Shown here in pieces: positions 1-6,244 of a DNA stretch of 13,850 nucleotides; position 1 is the first letter of the stretch; each line of letters begins with the position of its first letter. This stretch comes from JAIBCL01 sp031411695 (GTDB taxonomy: Bacteria > Verrucomicrobiota > Verrucomicrobiia > Verrucomicrobiales > Verrucomicrobiaceae): positions 1-13,850 of the forward strand of contig JANOBO010000008.1 of the NCBI GenBank assembly GCA_031411695.1, read 5' to 3'. Under the pieces are notes generated by a model. The model did no database searches. It saw nothing but the letters and a program-made list of their open reading frames with translations, and was not told where the DNA came from. Position numbers and translations under genes: made by a program.

Positions 1-179
1 ACAAGCCGCAGGACTGGAACATGATCGAGGTGACCGTGAAAGACGGAGTGGCCCGCTGCACGTGCAATGGCGAAGTGCTCGAGGAGGCGCTGCCGCTGCC
101 TGCCACCGGTCCAGTCGGACTCGAGGGCGACCGGGGCCAGATGGAGTACCGTCGCATTCAGATCAAGGAGCTGCCGTGA
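1..179 (+). CDS. C-terminal end of a DUF1080 (3-keto-disaccharide hydrolase-like) protein, 5' truncated
   Basis: The reading frame enters from the left edge and stops with TGA at 177-179, leaving about 58 residues. They include WNMIEVTVKDG, CTCNGEVLEEA, GPVGLEGDRG and a terminal EYRRIQIKELP. This is the usual ending of DUF1080/LamG-like domains: a beta strand with W-N-x-x-E-V, an N-G-x-V turn, a G-P-[VI]-G-L-[EQ] strand and an R-x-I-x-I-K-E-L finish. The family forms concanavalin-like beta sandwiches, usually exported, and some members cleave 3-keto-glycosides. The N-terminus and any signal peptide lie outside the window. The gene ends 31 bp before the likely start of the PAS-AraC regulator, so the two may be co-transcribed. 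The family call rests on a short stretch and the substrate cannot be inferred. Confidence 0.75.
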   Translation, partial: KPQDWNMIEVTVKDGVARCTCNGEVLEEALPLPATGPVGLEGDRGQMEYRRIQIKELP

Positions 180-210
180 ACGTTGAGGATTGACGGGAAG
201 GAACGCACGA

Positions 211-1026
211 GTGCTTGACGCGCGTCTTCGGACCGGCACACATTGCGTGTCCAAGGTGGAACGTTCACTTTCCAAAGTTCGCGGGAGCTTCCTGCGCGCC
301 ATCGCCGATGACAGCCAGTTCTACCTGCTGCTGAACCATCTGCCCGGCATCTCGTTCTTCGCAAAAAACGCGCGGTTTGAGATTGTCTGCGCAAACCGCC
401 ACTTCGTTGAATCACTCGGCTTCGAGTCGGAGGCGGCGCTGATCGGCAAGGAGGACTTCGATCTCTTTCCCCAGCGGCTCGCCGAGAATTTTCGTCGCGA
501 TGACGAGGAGATCCTGCATACGGGCGAGGCCAAGCTGAACATCGTGGAGTTGTTTTTCAACCGGCAGGGAATCCCGGACTGGTTCATCACAAACAAGCTG
601 CCGGTGTTTGACCGGAAGAGGCGCGTGATCGGCATCATGGGCACGGTGCAGAGCTACGAGGGGCGGAAGCAGTTTCTCCAGCCGTATCTGGCCATCGACC
701 GTGCCGTGGCCTTCATCCGCGACCATTTCCGCGAGCGGATCGCCGTGGAGCAGCTCGCCGCGCTGGCGCATTTGTCATCGCGGCAGCTCAATCGCAAATT
801 TGTCGAGGCTTTCGGACTCAGCCCGCAGTCGTTCATCATGAAGCTGCGGATCCAAGCGGCGTGCGAGGCGCTGCAGGATGGCCGTCTTCCCATCAGCGCG
901 GTCGCGCGCGATCTCGGCTTCTACGATCAGAGCATCTTCACACACCACTTCCAGAGACACATGGGCATCACGCCGTCACGCTACCAAAGGCAGTTCGGGC
1001 TTGGCAAAAAGCGTGCTTCGTCATGA
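211..1026 (+). CDS. PAS domain-containing AraC-family transcriptional regulator
   Basis: The protein is 271 aa from the chosen GTG. A PAS_4-like sensor domain spans roughly residues 35-148 and includes FFAKNARFEIVCAN, GKEDFDLFP and a VIGIMGTVQ strand. An AraC/XylS DNA-binding domain spans about 163-262. Its first helix-turn-helix includes IAVEQLAALAHLSSRQLNRK, and its second includes ISAVARDLGFYDQSIFTHHF, followed by the family-typical GITPSRYQRQF. PAS-AraC fusions are frequent in Verrucomicrobia and related groups and act as ligand-sensing activators; the ligand here is unknown. GTG 211 was chosen because GGAAGGA sits about 8 nt upstream; an in-frame TTG at 190 lies before that motif. It follows the DUF1080 gene and ends 9 bp from the convergent aminotransferase stop. 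A role in sugar-gene control is inference from the neighbour only. Confidence 0.9.
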   Translation: MLDARLRTGTHCVSKVERSLSKVRGSFLRAIADDSQFYLLLNHLPGISFFAKNARFEIVCANRHFVESLGFESEAALIGKEDFDLFPQRLAENFRRDDEEILHTGEAKLNIVELFFNRQGIPDWFITNKLPVFDRKRRVIGIMGTVQSYEGRKQFLQPYLAIDRAVAFIRDHFRERIAVEQLAALAHLSSRQLNRKFVEAFGLSPQSFIMKLRIQAACEALQDGRLPISAVARDLGFYDQSIFTHHFQRHMGITPSRYQRQFGLGKKRASS

Positions 1027-1035
1027 CTGGCAAAG

Positions 1036-2226
1036 TCACGCCACGAATTCAGCGATGGCGGCGATGACTTCTTCCTGATGAGCACGCGGGAGCTCGGGGT
1101 AGATCGGAATGGAAATGGCCTCACCAGCGAGGCGATGAGAGATCTCGCAGCCGGATCGCGATGAGTCCGGCAGATCAGCAAAGCACTTCTGCTGGTCCAT
1201 CGTGACGGGATAGTAAATCTCACAGCCGATTTTCTTGGCGAACATGAAGTCCTTGAAGGCATCGCGCCTGCCATCGCCGATGATGCGGAGAGTGTACTGG
1301 TTCCAAATGTGATCGTTGTGCGGATAGGCTACGGGGAGCACGATTTTCGCGCCAGCGGCAGCGAGCGCCGTGTCTTGCGAGGTGGCGCACTTGCAGTGTG
1401 CGGGATCTGCGAGGACGACGCCGGGCAGCTTCGAAAGCGCGTCCGTGTAGCGCGCGGCATTGTCGAGCCGCTTCTGCGTATAGTCGGCGTAGCGCTTCAG
1501 CTTCACGAGGATCAGAGCGGCCTGAAGCGTGTCGATGCGGAAATTGCCGCCGACAAAATGGTGATAGTACTTTGGCTTTGAGCCGTGGGTGCGGAGGATG
1601 CGCGCACGCTCAGCGAGCGCGTCGTCATTGCAGACGACCATGCCGCCGTCTCCGAAACCGCCGAGATTTTTGGAGGGAAAGAAACTGTACGTGCCGAAGT
1701 CGCCGATGGTGCCGCTGCCCTTCCCCTTGTATTTCGCGCCGATGGACTGGGCGCCATCCTCAATGACCGTGAGATTGTTTTCCCTCGCGAAATCCATGAC
1801 CGCATCCATGTCGGCGCTCTGACCGAAGAGGTGCACGGGGATGATGCACTTGGTCTTGTCGGTTAGTTTTTTCCGCGCGGAGTTCACGTCCACGTTGAAG
1901 CAGACGGGACATGAATCGACAAACACGGGCGTGGCGCCGACGCGCGCGATGGCTCCGGCTGTGGCGAAGAACGTGAAGGTCGGGCACAGCACCTCATCAC
2001 CCGGACCCACTCCCAGTGCCATGAGCGCGAGCAGGAGCGCGTCGGTGCCCGAGGAGACGCCGATCCCATGTTTCGCGCCCACCATGGTCGCGATCTGCTG
2101 CTCGAGCTCGCCGATCTCCGGACCCATGATGAACTTGCCCTCGCGCAGCACCTTGGTGAAAGCGGCGGTCAGCTCGGCTTCGAGCGGAAGGTTCTGGGCG
2201 TTGACATCAAGAAGGGGGACGGACAT
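1036..2226 (-). CDS. DegT/DnrJ/EryC1/StrS family aminotransferase (PLP-dependent)
   Basis: This 396-aa fold type I PLP enzyme typically transfers an amino group to a keto-sugar nucleotide during surface-polysaccharide or antibiotic sugar synthesis. Visible family features are SSGTDALLLAL (about 58-68, phosphate binding), VIEDGAQSIGA with Asp157 (pyridine N contact) and Gln160, and SFFPSKNLGGFGDGGM with Lys186 as the expected Schiff-base lysine. GGNFRIDTLQAAL (226-238) and a C-terminal YYPVTMDQQKCF segment also fit. Between LPGVVLADP and HIWNQYTLR (about 276-306) there is an insertion of roughly 25 residues containing HCKCATSQD and PVAYPHND, where most relatives have a short linker. The start is ATG at 2226-2224; no clear Shine-Dalgarno is visible. 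No sugar-nucleotide genes lie nearby, so the sugar substrate cannot be assigned. The gene diverges from the histidine kinase operon. Confidence 0.92.
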   Translation of the reverse strand: MSVPLLDVNAQNLPLEAELTAAFTKVLREGKFIMGPEIGELEQQIATMVGAKHGIGVSSGTDALLLALMALGVGPGDEVLCPTFTFFATAGAIARVGATPVFVDSCPVCFNVDVNSARKKLTDKTKCIIPVHLFGQSADMDAVMDFARENNLTVIEDGAQSIGAKYKGKGSGTIGDFGTYSFFPSKNLGGFGDGGMVVCNDDALAERARILRTHGSKPKYYHHFVGGNFRIDTLQAALILVKLKRYADYTQKRLDNAARYTDALSKLPGVVLADPAHCKCATSQDTALAAAGAKIVLPVAYPHNDHIWNQYTLRIIGDGRRDAFKDFMFAKKIGCEIYYPVTMDQQKCFADLPDSSRSGCEISHRLAGEAISIPIYPELPRAHQEEVIAAIAEFVA

Positions 2227-2469
2227 GAGGGTCAGGATTCAGAGTTGAGTTTCTTGCCTCGAAAGGCTGCGGTACGGACGCTGTTTATTGCCGGGCTCGC
2301 CAGGGGATGCAAGCTTGATTTCGCAACGCGCGCGTGCCTCTAAAACTTAAAGGTCCACGCCGGCCCCGCCGGCGGGAAAGGCAATGATCAGGGAAAAGCG
2401 CACCAATCTTTGGAGGCGGCACGACACATGCGGCCATGACCTTGCGCGGTCCCGAAGCGTACTCACTGC
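2227..2469. promoter_or_regulatory. Divergent intergenic region with a perfect GC-rich hairpin
   Basis: This 243-bp gap separates the divergent aminotransferase and histidine kinase genes and should hold promoters for both. The clearest element is a perfect inverted repeat, CGCCGGC-CCC-GCCGGCG, at 2358-2374 (7-bp stem, 3-nt loop). It is not followed by a T tract on either strand, so it does not look like an intrinsic terminator. It could be an operator or a leader hairpin. No convincing -35/-10 pair was found. Just before the kinase start are two very short overlapping ORFs (ATG 2428, 3 codons plus stop; ATG 2436, 13 codons ending at 2477). Confidence 0.4.
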
Positions 2470-3696
2470 GTGTCTAACTCATTGTCACAGGTGATCGGAG
2501 GAAAGAGCTTTTTCCAAAGCCGGTGGCAGGCGCTCGTGTCTGCAAGCGTGTTGCTGGTCATCGTCGGCGCGATGGATCACTTCAACGGTAGGGAGTGGCA
2601 GATCCTCCCGCTTTACCTTGTTCCGATATCGATGGCAGTGTGGTTCGCTGGAAGGTCATGGGCGTTCGTCTTCTCATTTGCGGCGGCAATCACGTGGTTG
2701 GCTGCCGAGGTTTCCGCCGATCACTTCCATGGCCACCGGGCGATGCCCTATTGGAACGCGCTGATGCTTCTCGGCGTGTTTCTCGTCTCCGCACTGCTGC
2801 TCTCAAATCTGCGGGAGGTGCTGGCCACACTGGACAGCCGAGTGACCTCCCGCACCACGCAGCTGAAAGATGAAATGGTGAAGCGCTATCAGGCAGAGCT
2901 GGGCGGACTCAGGGCGCAACGGCTGGCCGTGGTAGGCTCCATGGCGGCGCAGATGGCCCATGAGGTGCGCAATCCGATGGGATCAATCTCGCTGAACATG
3001 GAACTGCTCGCGCAGGAGATCAGCGCGCTGAGCGCGCCCGGCGGCGGTCACTCACCTGCGGAGGCGCAGCTGCTGCTGAGCCAGATGGAGCAGGAGTTTG
3101 CACGCATCGACGCGGTGATCCGTGATTACCTCACCTTTGCCAGGCTGCCGAAAATCGTGCCGCAACCTCACCGGCTTCATGAGTATCTCGACCAAAAGCT
3201 GTCCCTGACGGAAGAGAAGCTCGCGGCTGACAACGTGCGGTGGATGAAGGATTACGATCCATCCATCGAGTGGGTGAATCTTGATCCCGCGCAGATGTGG
3301 CAGGTGGTGCTGAACTTGATTCGGAACGCCTGCGAGGCAATGCCAGAAGGCGGAGAACTCAAGGTGCGCACGCGACGCGACGCGGAAGATATCCACATCG
3401 CCATCAGCGACACCGGGGGTGGGATCAGCGATGCCGATGCCGCGAAGATGTTCACGCCATTCTTCACCACGAAGGCCCAGGGCACCGGCCTCGGCCTCGC
3501 GCTTTCCCAGCAAATCGTGGCGGAACATGGAGGACGCCTCACATGCCATAGCTCCGCCGGTGCGGGCGCCACGTTCACCATTTCCCTGCCTGCCCAGGCC
3601 GCTGCCGCACCCGGCGAACTGACGCTCCACCCATTTCCCACACAACCCACCCACACCCCATTTCATGGACCCATCCCTCCCCGTCCCGCTGCATGA
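2470..3696 (+). CDS. Membrane-bound sensor histidine kinase (HisKA/HATPase_c)
   Basis: The protein is 408 aa. Residues about 20-113 contain four hydrophobic stretches (near 21-35, 45-60, 64-80 and 97-112) with LPLYLVPISMAVWFAGRSWA and a YWNALM motif. This resembles the short four-helix sensor region of many kinases and GGDEF proteins. A linker coiled coil leads to the H-box MAHEVRNPMGSI with phospho-acceptor His164. The ATPase core shows the N-box QVVLNLIRNACEAM (Asn286), G1 DTGGGI (314-319), the F region FTPFFTTK and G2 GTGLGLALS (338-346). It would autophosphorylate and pass phosphate to the receivers encoded just downstream. The kinase core ends near residue 374 (ISLP); the last ~34 residues are Pro/Ala-rich and overlap the next gene by 32 bp. 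The start is GTG 2470; upstream frames are closed and no Shine-Dalgarno is visible. The signal sensed is unknown. Confidence 0.93.
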   Translation: MSNSLSQVIGGKSFFQSRWQALVSASVLLVIVGAMDHFNGREWQILPLYLVPISMAVWFAGRSWAFVFSFAAAITWLAAEVSADHFHGHRAMPYWNALMLLGVFLVSALLLSNLREVLATLDSRVTSRTTQLKDEMVKRYQAELGGLRAQRLAVVGSMAAQMAHEVRNPMGSISLNMELLAQEISALSAPGGGHSPAEAQLLLSQMEQEFARIDAVIRDYLTFARLPKIVPQPHRLHEYLDQKLSLTEEKLAADNVRWMKDYDPSIEWVNLDPAQMWQVVLNLIRNACEAMPEGGELKVRTRRDAEDIHIAISDTGGGISDADAAKMFTPFFTTKAQGTGLGLALSQQIVAEHGGRLTCHSSAGAGATFTISLPAQAAAAPGELTLHPFPTQPTHTPFHGPIPPRPAA

Positions 3697-4129
3697 CCAA
3701 GTCTCCGCCCTCGTCGGCAAAAAGCTTCTCGTCGTCGATGACGATGCGGCGATGCTTACCGCAGTGTCAAAGGTGCTCCGACATGCCGGTGCGCTCGTGC
3801 AGTCGGCCGGGGGTGTCGTCGAGGCTATCTCCCTGCTGGCCGCTGACGGCGCGGCATTTCACGCGGTGCTGACTGATCTGCGCATGCCGGTCGCGAGTGG
3901 GAAGACCATTCTCAGCGCGATCAAGACTTCAAATCCCGACGTCCCCGTGGTGGTGATGAGCGCGTTTTGGACGGACGAGATCAAGGCGGAATGCGTCGAG
4001 CTGGGAGCGACGAGTGTGTTGGACAAGCCGCTGAATTCCATCCGCCTCATCACGGCCGTGAGCAAGGCGCTAATCGGGGCCTACAAGCCCGCAGGCGGAT
4101 CACCCGACGCATCACCGCCCGCGTCATGA
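3665..4129 (+). CDS. Stand-alone response regulator receiver protein, copy 1
   Basis: This 154-aa protein consists of one CheY-like receiver domain with no output domain. LLVVDDDAAM supplies the acidic pocket (Asp25-Asp27), VLTDLRMP carries phospho-acceptor Asp71, VVVMSAFW has the switch Ser99, and LDKPL has the conserved Lys121. The C-terminal ~15 residues (KPAGGSPDASPPAS) are a low-complexity tail. The ATG lies 32 bp inside the histidine kinase gene in another frame, and the stop overlaps the start of copy 2 (ATGA at 4126-4129), so all three genes are probably translationally coupled. It is strikingly like copy 2, with the same VSKVLRHAGA stretch and Asp71/Lys121 at identical positions, so it arose by tandem duplication. 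It may act as a phosphate shuttle or sink, or regulate a partner by binding. The output target is not in the window. Confidence 0.92.
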   Translation: MDPSLPVPLHDQVSALVGKKLLVVDDDAAMLTAVSKVLRHAGALVQSAGGVVEAISLLAADGAAFHAVLTDLRMPVASGKTILSAIKTSNPDVPVVVMSAFWTDEIKAECVELGATSVLDKPLNSIRLITAVSKALIGAYKPAGGSPDASPPAS

Positions 4130-4560
4130 ACTTCCCGCTTCCGAGCCCCGTCGATTTTCACGAGTCCGACCTCGCGGGCCGGAGAGTTCTCGTGGTGGAT
4201 GATGATGAGGCGATGCTGACGGCCGTGTCGAAGGTTCTCCGGCACGCCGGAGCCACGGTGGATGCCGCGCGGGGCGTGGAGGAGGCCGTCGCTTTTCTTT
4301 CCGCACGCGATGCCTCCTTCGATCTCGTGCTCACCGACCTGCGGATGCCAGGGCTGGAAGGATCGAGCCTCATCACCATCACGAAGCAAACGAATCCAAA
4401 TGTGCCCGTCGTGATCATGAGCGCGTTTTGGACGCAGGAGGACAAGCAGGAATGCCTCGAACTCGGTGCCACTAATTTTCTCGACAAGCCACTGCGCTCC
4501 TGGCATCTGCTCGCCTCCGTCGTGAAGGCCATCTCCCTATCGCAGAAGAGCGAGGGGTAG
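4126..4560 (+). CDS. Stand-alone response regulator receiver protein, copy 2
   Basis: The protein is 144 aa and is a single CheY-like receiver: VLVVDDDEAM (acidic pocket 25-27), VLTDLRMP (Asp71), VVIMSAFW (Ser99) and LDKPL (Lys121). A longer in-frame ORF opens at 3967 within copy 1, but ATG 4126 is preferred: it overlaps the stop of copy 1 as ATGA, and alignment of the two copies begins there with no offset at the key residues. The copies share 18 identical bases at the codons for the M-S-A-F-W-T stretch, yet differ through helices 4 and 5 and their N- and C-terminal tails. That fits a duplication followed by divergence of partner-binding faces. The gene ends the operon, 36 bp from the convergent secreted-protein gene. 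No output domain is present and the function beyond phospho-acceptance is unknown. Confidence 0.92.
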   Translation: MNFPLPSPVDFHESDLAGRRVLVVDDDEAMLTAVSKVLRHAGATVDAARGVEEAVAFLSARDASFDLVLTDLRMPGLEGSSLITITKQTNPNVPVVIMSAFWTQEDKQECLELGATNFLDKPLRSWHLLASVVKAISLSQKSEG

Positions 4561-4596
4561 CAATCACCGCCAGCCGTATCTGTCCCCGCCCGCTGC

Positions 4597-5199
4597 TCAG
4601 CTTTCGGGATACACGCCCACCGCCATCACGCCCTCCTTCGGCCACCAGCCGAGTACTTCGACCTTCCGCTCTCGCTTCGATGAATGCGCCATCCCCTTTC
4701 TCACGGTGTCGAGAAGCTTTTTTTCGTTGTCCGGCGTGAGCTGCGCGCCGAAGAAACTCTCCAAACCCCGCACCACTTCCTGAGGCGCGTGCACGCCGAC
4801 GAGCGTGACAGGTTTCCCCTCCACCCCTTGCGGCAGGAATTCACAGCCAGGCAATTTTTTCGAAACCGGCCCTTCCATCAACACGATCCGCTTCAGCGCA
4901 GCCGTGACCCTGGCGTCCTTCCCCCGCTGCGCCTCGAAAAGCGCGGCTTTTTCCATCAGCACCTTCTGCTCTTCGCCCAAGATCTGCTCGACGCTTCGGG
5001 CGTGCGTGGACGCCGTGTCTGCCGCGACGTTGGGCGGTTTGATGGAGACGGTCGGCTTCAAAAAAGTCCCGCCAGCTGCGCCGGAAACATCTCGCCCCGA
5101 CTCCAGCCGCGGCTCAAGTCCTGGCAGCGGCAAATCCTGCGCCTGCACAGCGAGAGTCGAAAGCGTCAGCGTGAGAGTTACAAGGCGGAGAAAAACCAC
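4597..5199 (-). CDS. Secreted protein of unknown function
   Basis: This 200-aa protein is not recognised. It begins with a Sec-type signal peptide: a short n-region with Arg5, a hydrophobic core LVTLTLTLSTLAV, and a likely cleavage after Ala20 (VQA/QD). A Pro-rich linker follows (about 22-55), then a helical segment rich in Glu/Lys (about 68-105), then a compact mixed domain with GCEFLPQG, GKPVTLVGVHAPQEVV and a terminal KVEVLGWWPKEGVMAVGVYP strand pair. It contains a single cysteine in the mature part, so no disulphide is expected within one chain. The start is GTG at 5199-5197; a nearby ATG is out of frame. It is convergent with the receiver operon and divergent from the lipoprotein gene, so it is probably a single-gene unit. 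The codon pattern and signal peptide support a real gene. Confidence 0.7.
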   Translation of the reverse strand: MVFLRLVTLTLTLSTLAVQAQDLPLPGLEPRLESGRDVSGAAGGTFLKPTVSIKPPNVAADTASTHARSVEQILGEEQKVLMEKAALFEAQRGKDARVTAALKRIVLMEGPVSKKLPGCEFLPQGVEGKPVTLVGVHAPQEVVRGLESFFGAQLTPDNEKKLLDTVRKGMAHSSKRERKVEVLGWWPKEGVMAVGVYPES

Positions 5200-5374
5200 G
5201 GGGCATGATTTTTACCATGCGGCCAGAGTGCACACAATGATGAAAATGGACTTCTCGCACGAGTTGGAAGGACAATATCGTGAGCATATTGAGATAAAAG
5301 GAGACGGCGCTTGCCTTTCCGTTGCGAGGTTCTTAACCTAGCGCATAAGCGACGCTTTCCGACCCTGCTTCACG
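5200..5374 (+). promoter_or_regulatory. Divergent intergenic region with candidate promoter for the lipoprotein gene
   Basis: This 175-bp stretch is visibly more AT-rich than the genes around it. A possible sigma70-like promoter is TTGCCT at 5311-5316 and TAACCT at 5334-5339, with 17 bp between them and about 35 bp from the -10 to the ATG at 5375. The -10 match is poor, so this is tentative. A 34-codon ORF (5237-5341) also lies here and would overlap the promoter, so the two readings compete. Confidence 0.3.
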
Positions 5375-6199
5375 ATGAACATCAGACACCCTCTCACAAA
5401 AAGTATTTTTGCTGCCACCACGCTGCTCGCTCTCGCCTCTTGCCAGGACGACGCGCAGATCAACCGCCTGCAGGAGGAGATCCGCACTCTCACAGACCAG
5501 CAGGGCCAGACGCAAAGTGAGCTGACTCGCATGAAGATGCAGTTGAACTCGCTGGGCAAGGAGAAGGACACTTTGAAGGAGGACAAGTCGCGGCTCGAGG
5601 CCGAGCTGGAAGGCGCGCGCAAGACGCTGGAGCAGATGCAGAAGGACTTCGCCTCGTACCGCTCGCAGTACAAATTGAGCATGAAGACTCGGGCGCCCGG
5701 CCTGCCCTTGGGTGACCTGCTGGTGGACGGCAAGGCGTACGTCAATGTCAAGGTGCGCGAGGCCACCGACGAGCTTCTCACCGTGATCCATGACACGGGC
5801 ACGCAGAAGTTTGCCTGGAACATTCTTCCCGACCGAGTGCAAAAGCTTTTTGGCGTTGAAGCCCCCGGGGAGTTTGTGACAATCAGCATCAAGCGCGCCC
5901 CTGAATCTCAGGTCGCGTTGTCCGTCGATCAGAGAATCACCGTTCACGATGCCAAGGTGCTGGATCTGGAGCAGCGCATCAGCACCCTGGAGTCGGAGAT
6001 TTCAAACATCGGTAAAGCGGAGAAAGAGAACCACGTCGCCATTTCGACATCCAATCTCAAACAACTCGACACAGTGAATCTTCGCCGCGCGGGAAATGCC
6101 CTGGCAGTCAAGCGCACCCAGCTCGAGGCCGAGATCAGCGGATTGAAAAAGAGGCAGGATCAGCTCATGCGGGAGAATCCCCGCAGAAACAGATTCTGA
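5375..6199 (+). CDS. Coiled-coil lipoprotein of unknown function
   Basis: The protein is 274 aa and begins with a lipoprotein signal: Lys/Arg in the n-region, a hydrophobic core, and a lipobox LASC with lipidated Cys23. Asp at +3 and +4 follows the Cys. Residues about 28-98 form a long heptad-like coiled coil (INRLQEEIRTLTDQQGQTQS and onward, rich in L, E, K and Q). The middle, about 106-190, looks globular and beta-rich, with GKAYVNVKV and TVIHDTGTQKFAWNILPDRV. That last pattern resembles short domains common in verrucomicrobial envelope proteins, but I cannot name it. A second coiled coil runs from about 195 to 265, and the C-terminus is Arg/Asn-rich. It is anchored in the inner or outer membrane and may act as a scaffold or spacer. 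The kinase-like gene begins 45 bp (or 15 bp) downstream, on the same strand, so the two may form an operon. Confidence 0.8.
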   Translation: MNIRHPLTKSIFAATTLLALASCQDDAQINRLQEEIRTLTDQQGQTQSELTRMKMQLNSLGKEKDTLKEDKSRLEAELEGARKTLEQMQKDFASYRSQYKLSMKTRAPGLPLGDLLVDGKAYVNVKVREATDELLTVIHDTGTQKFAWNILPDRVQKLFGVEAPGEFVTISIKRAPESQVALSVDQRITVHDAKVLDLEQRISTLESEISNIGKAEKENHVAISTSNLKQLDTVNLRRAGNALAVKRTQLEAEISGLKKRQDQLMRENPRRNRF

Positions 6200-6244
6200 G
6201 CTTTCCCGCGTGGCATGGGCGCTGCTTCGTGCTCCAGTCCACGC

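Noticed and set aside
3967..4125. Longer start for receiver copy 2
   Set aside because: It lies within copy 1 in another frame; the ATGA overlap at 4126 and the alignment of the two copies fix the start.
4684..5341. Plus-strand ORFs opposite the secreted-protein gene
   Set aside because: They are Arg/His-rich shadows without domain signals, while the minus-strand frame has a clean signal peptide.
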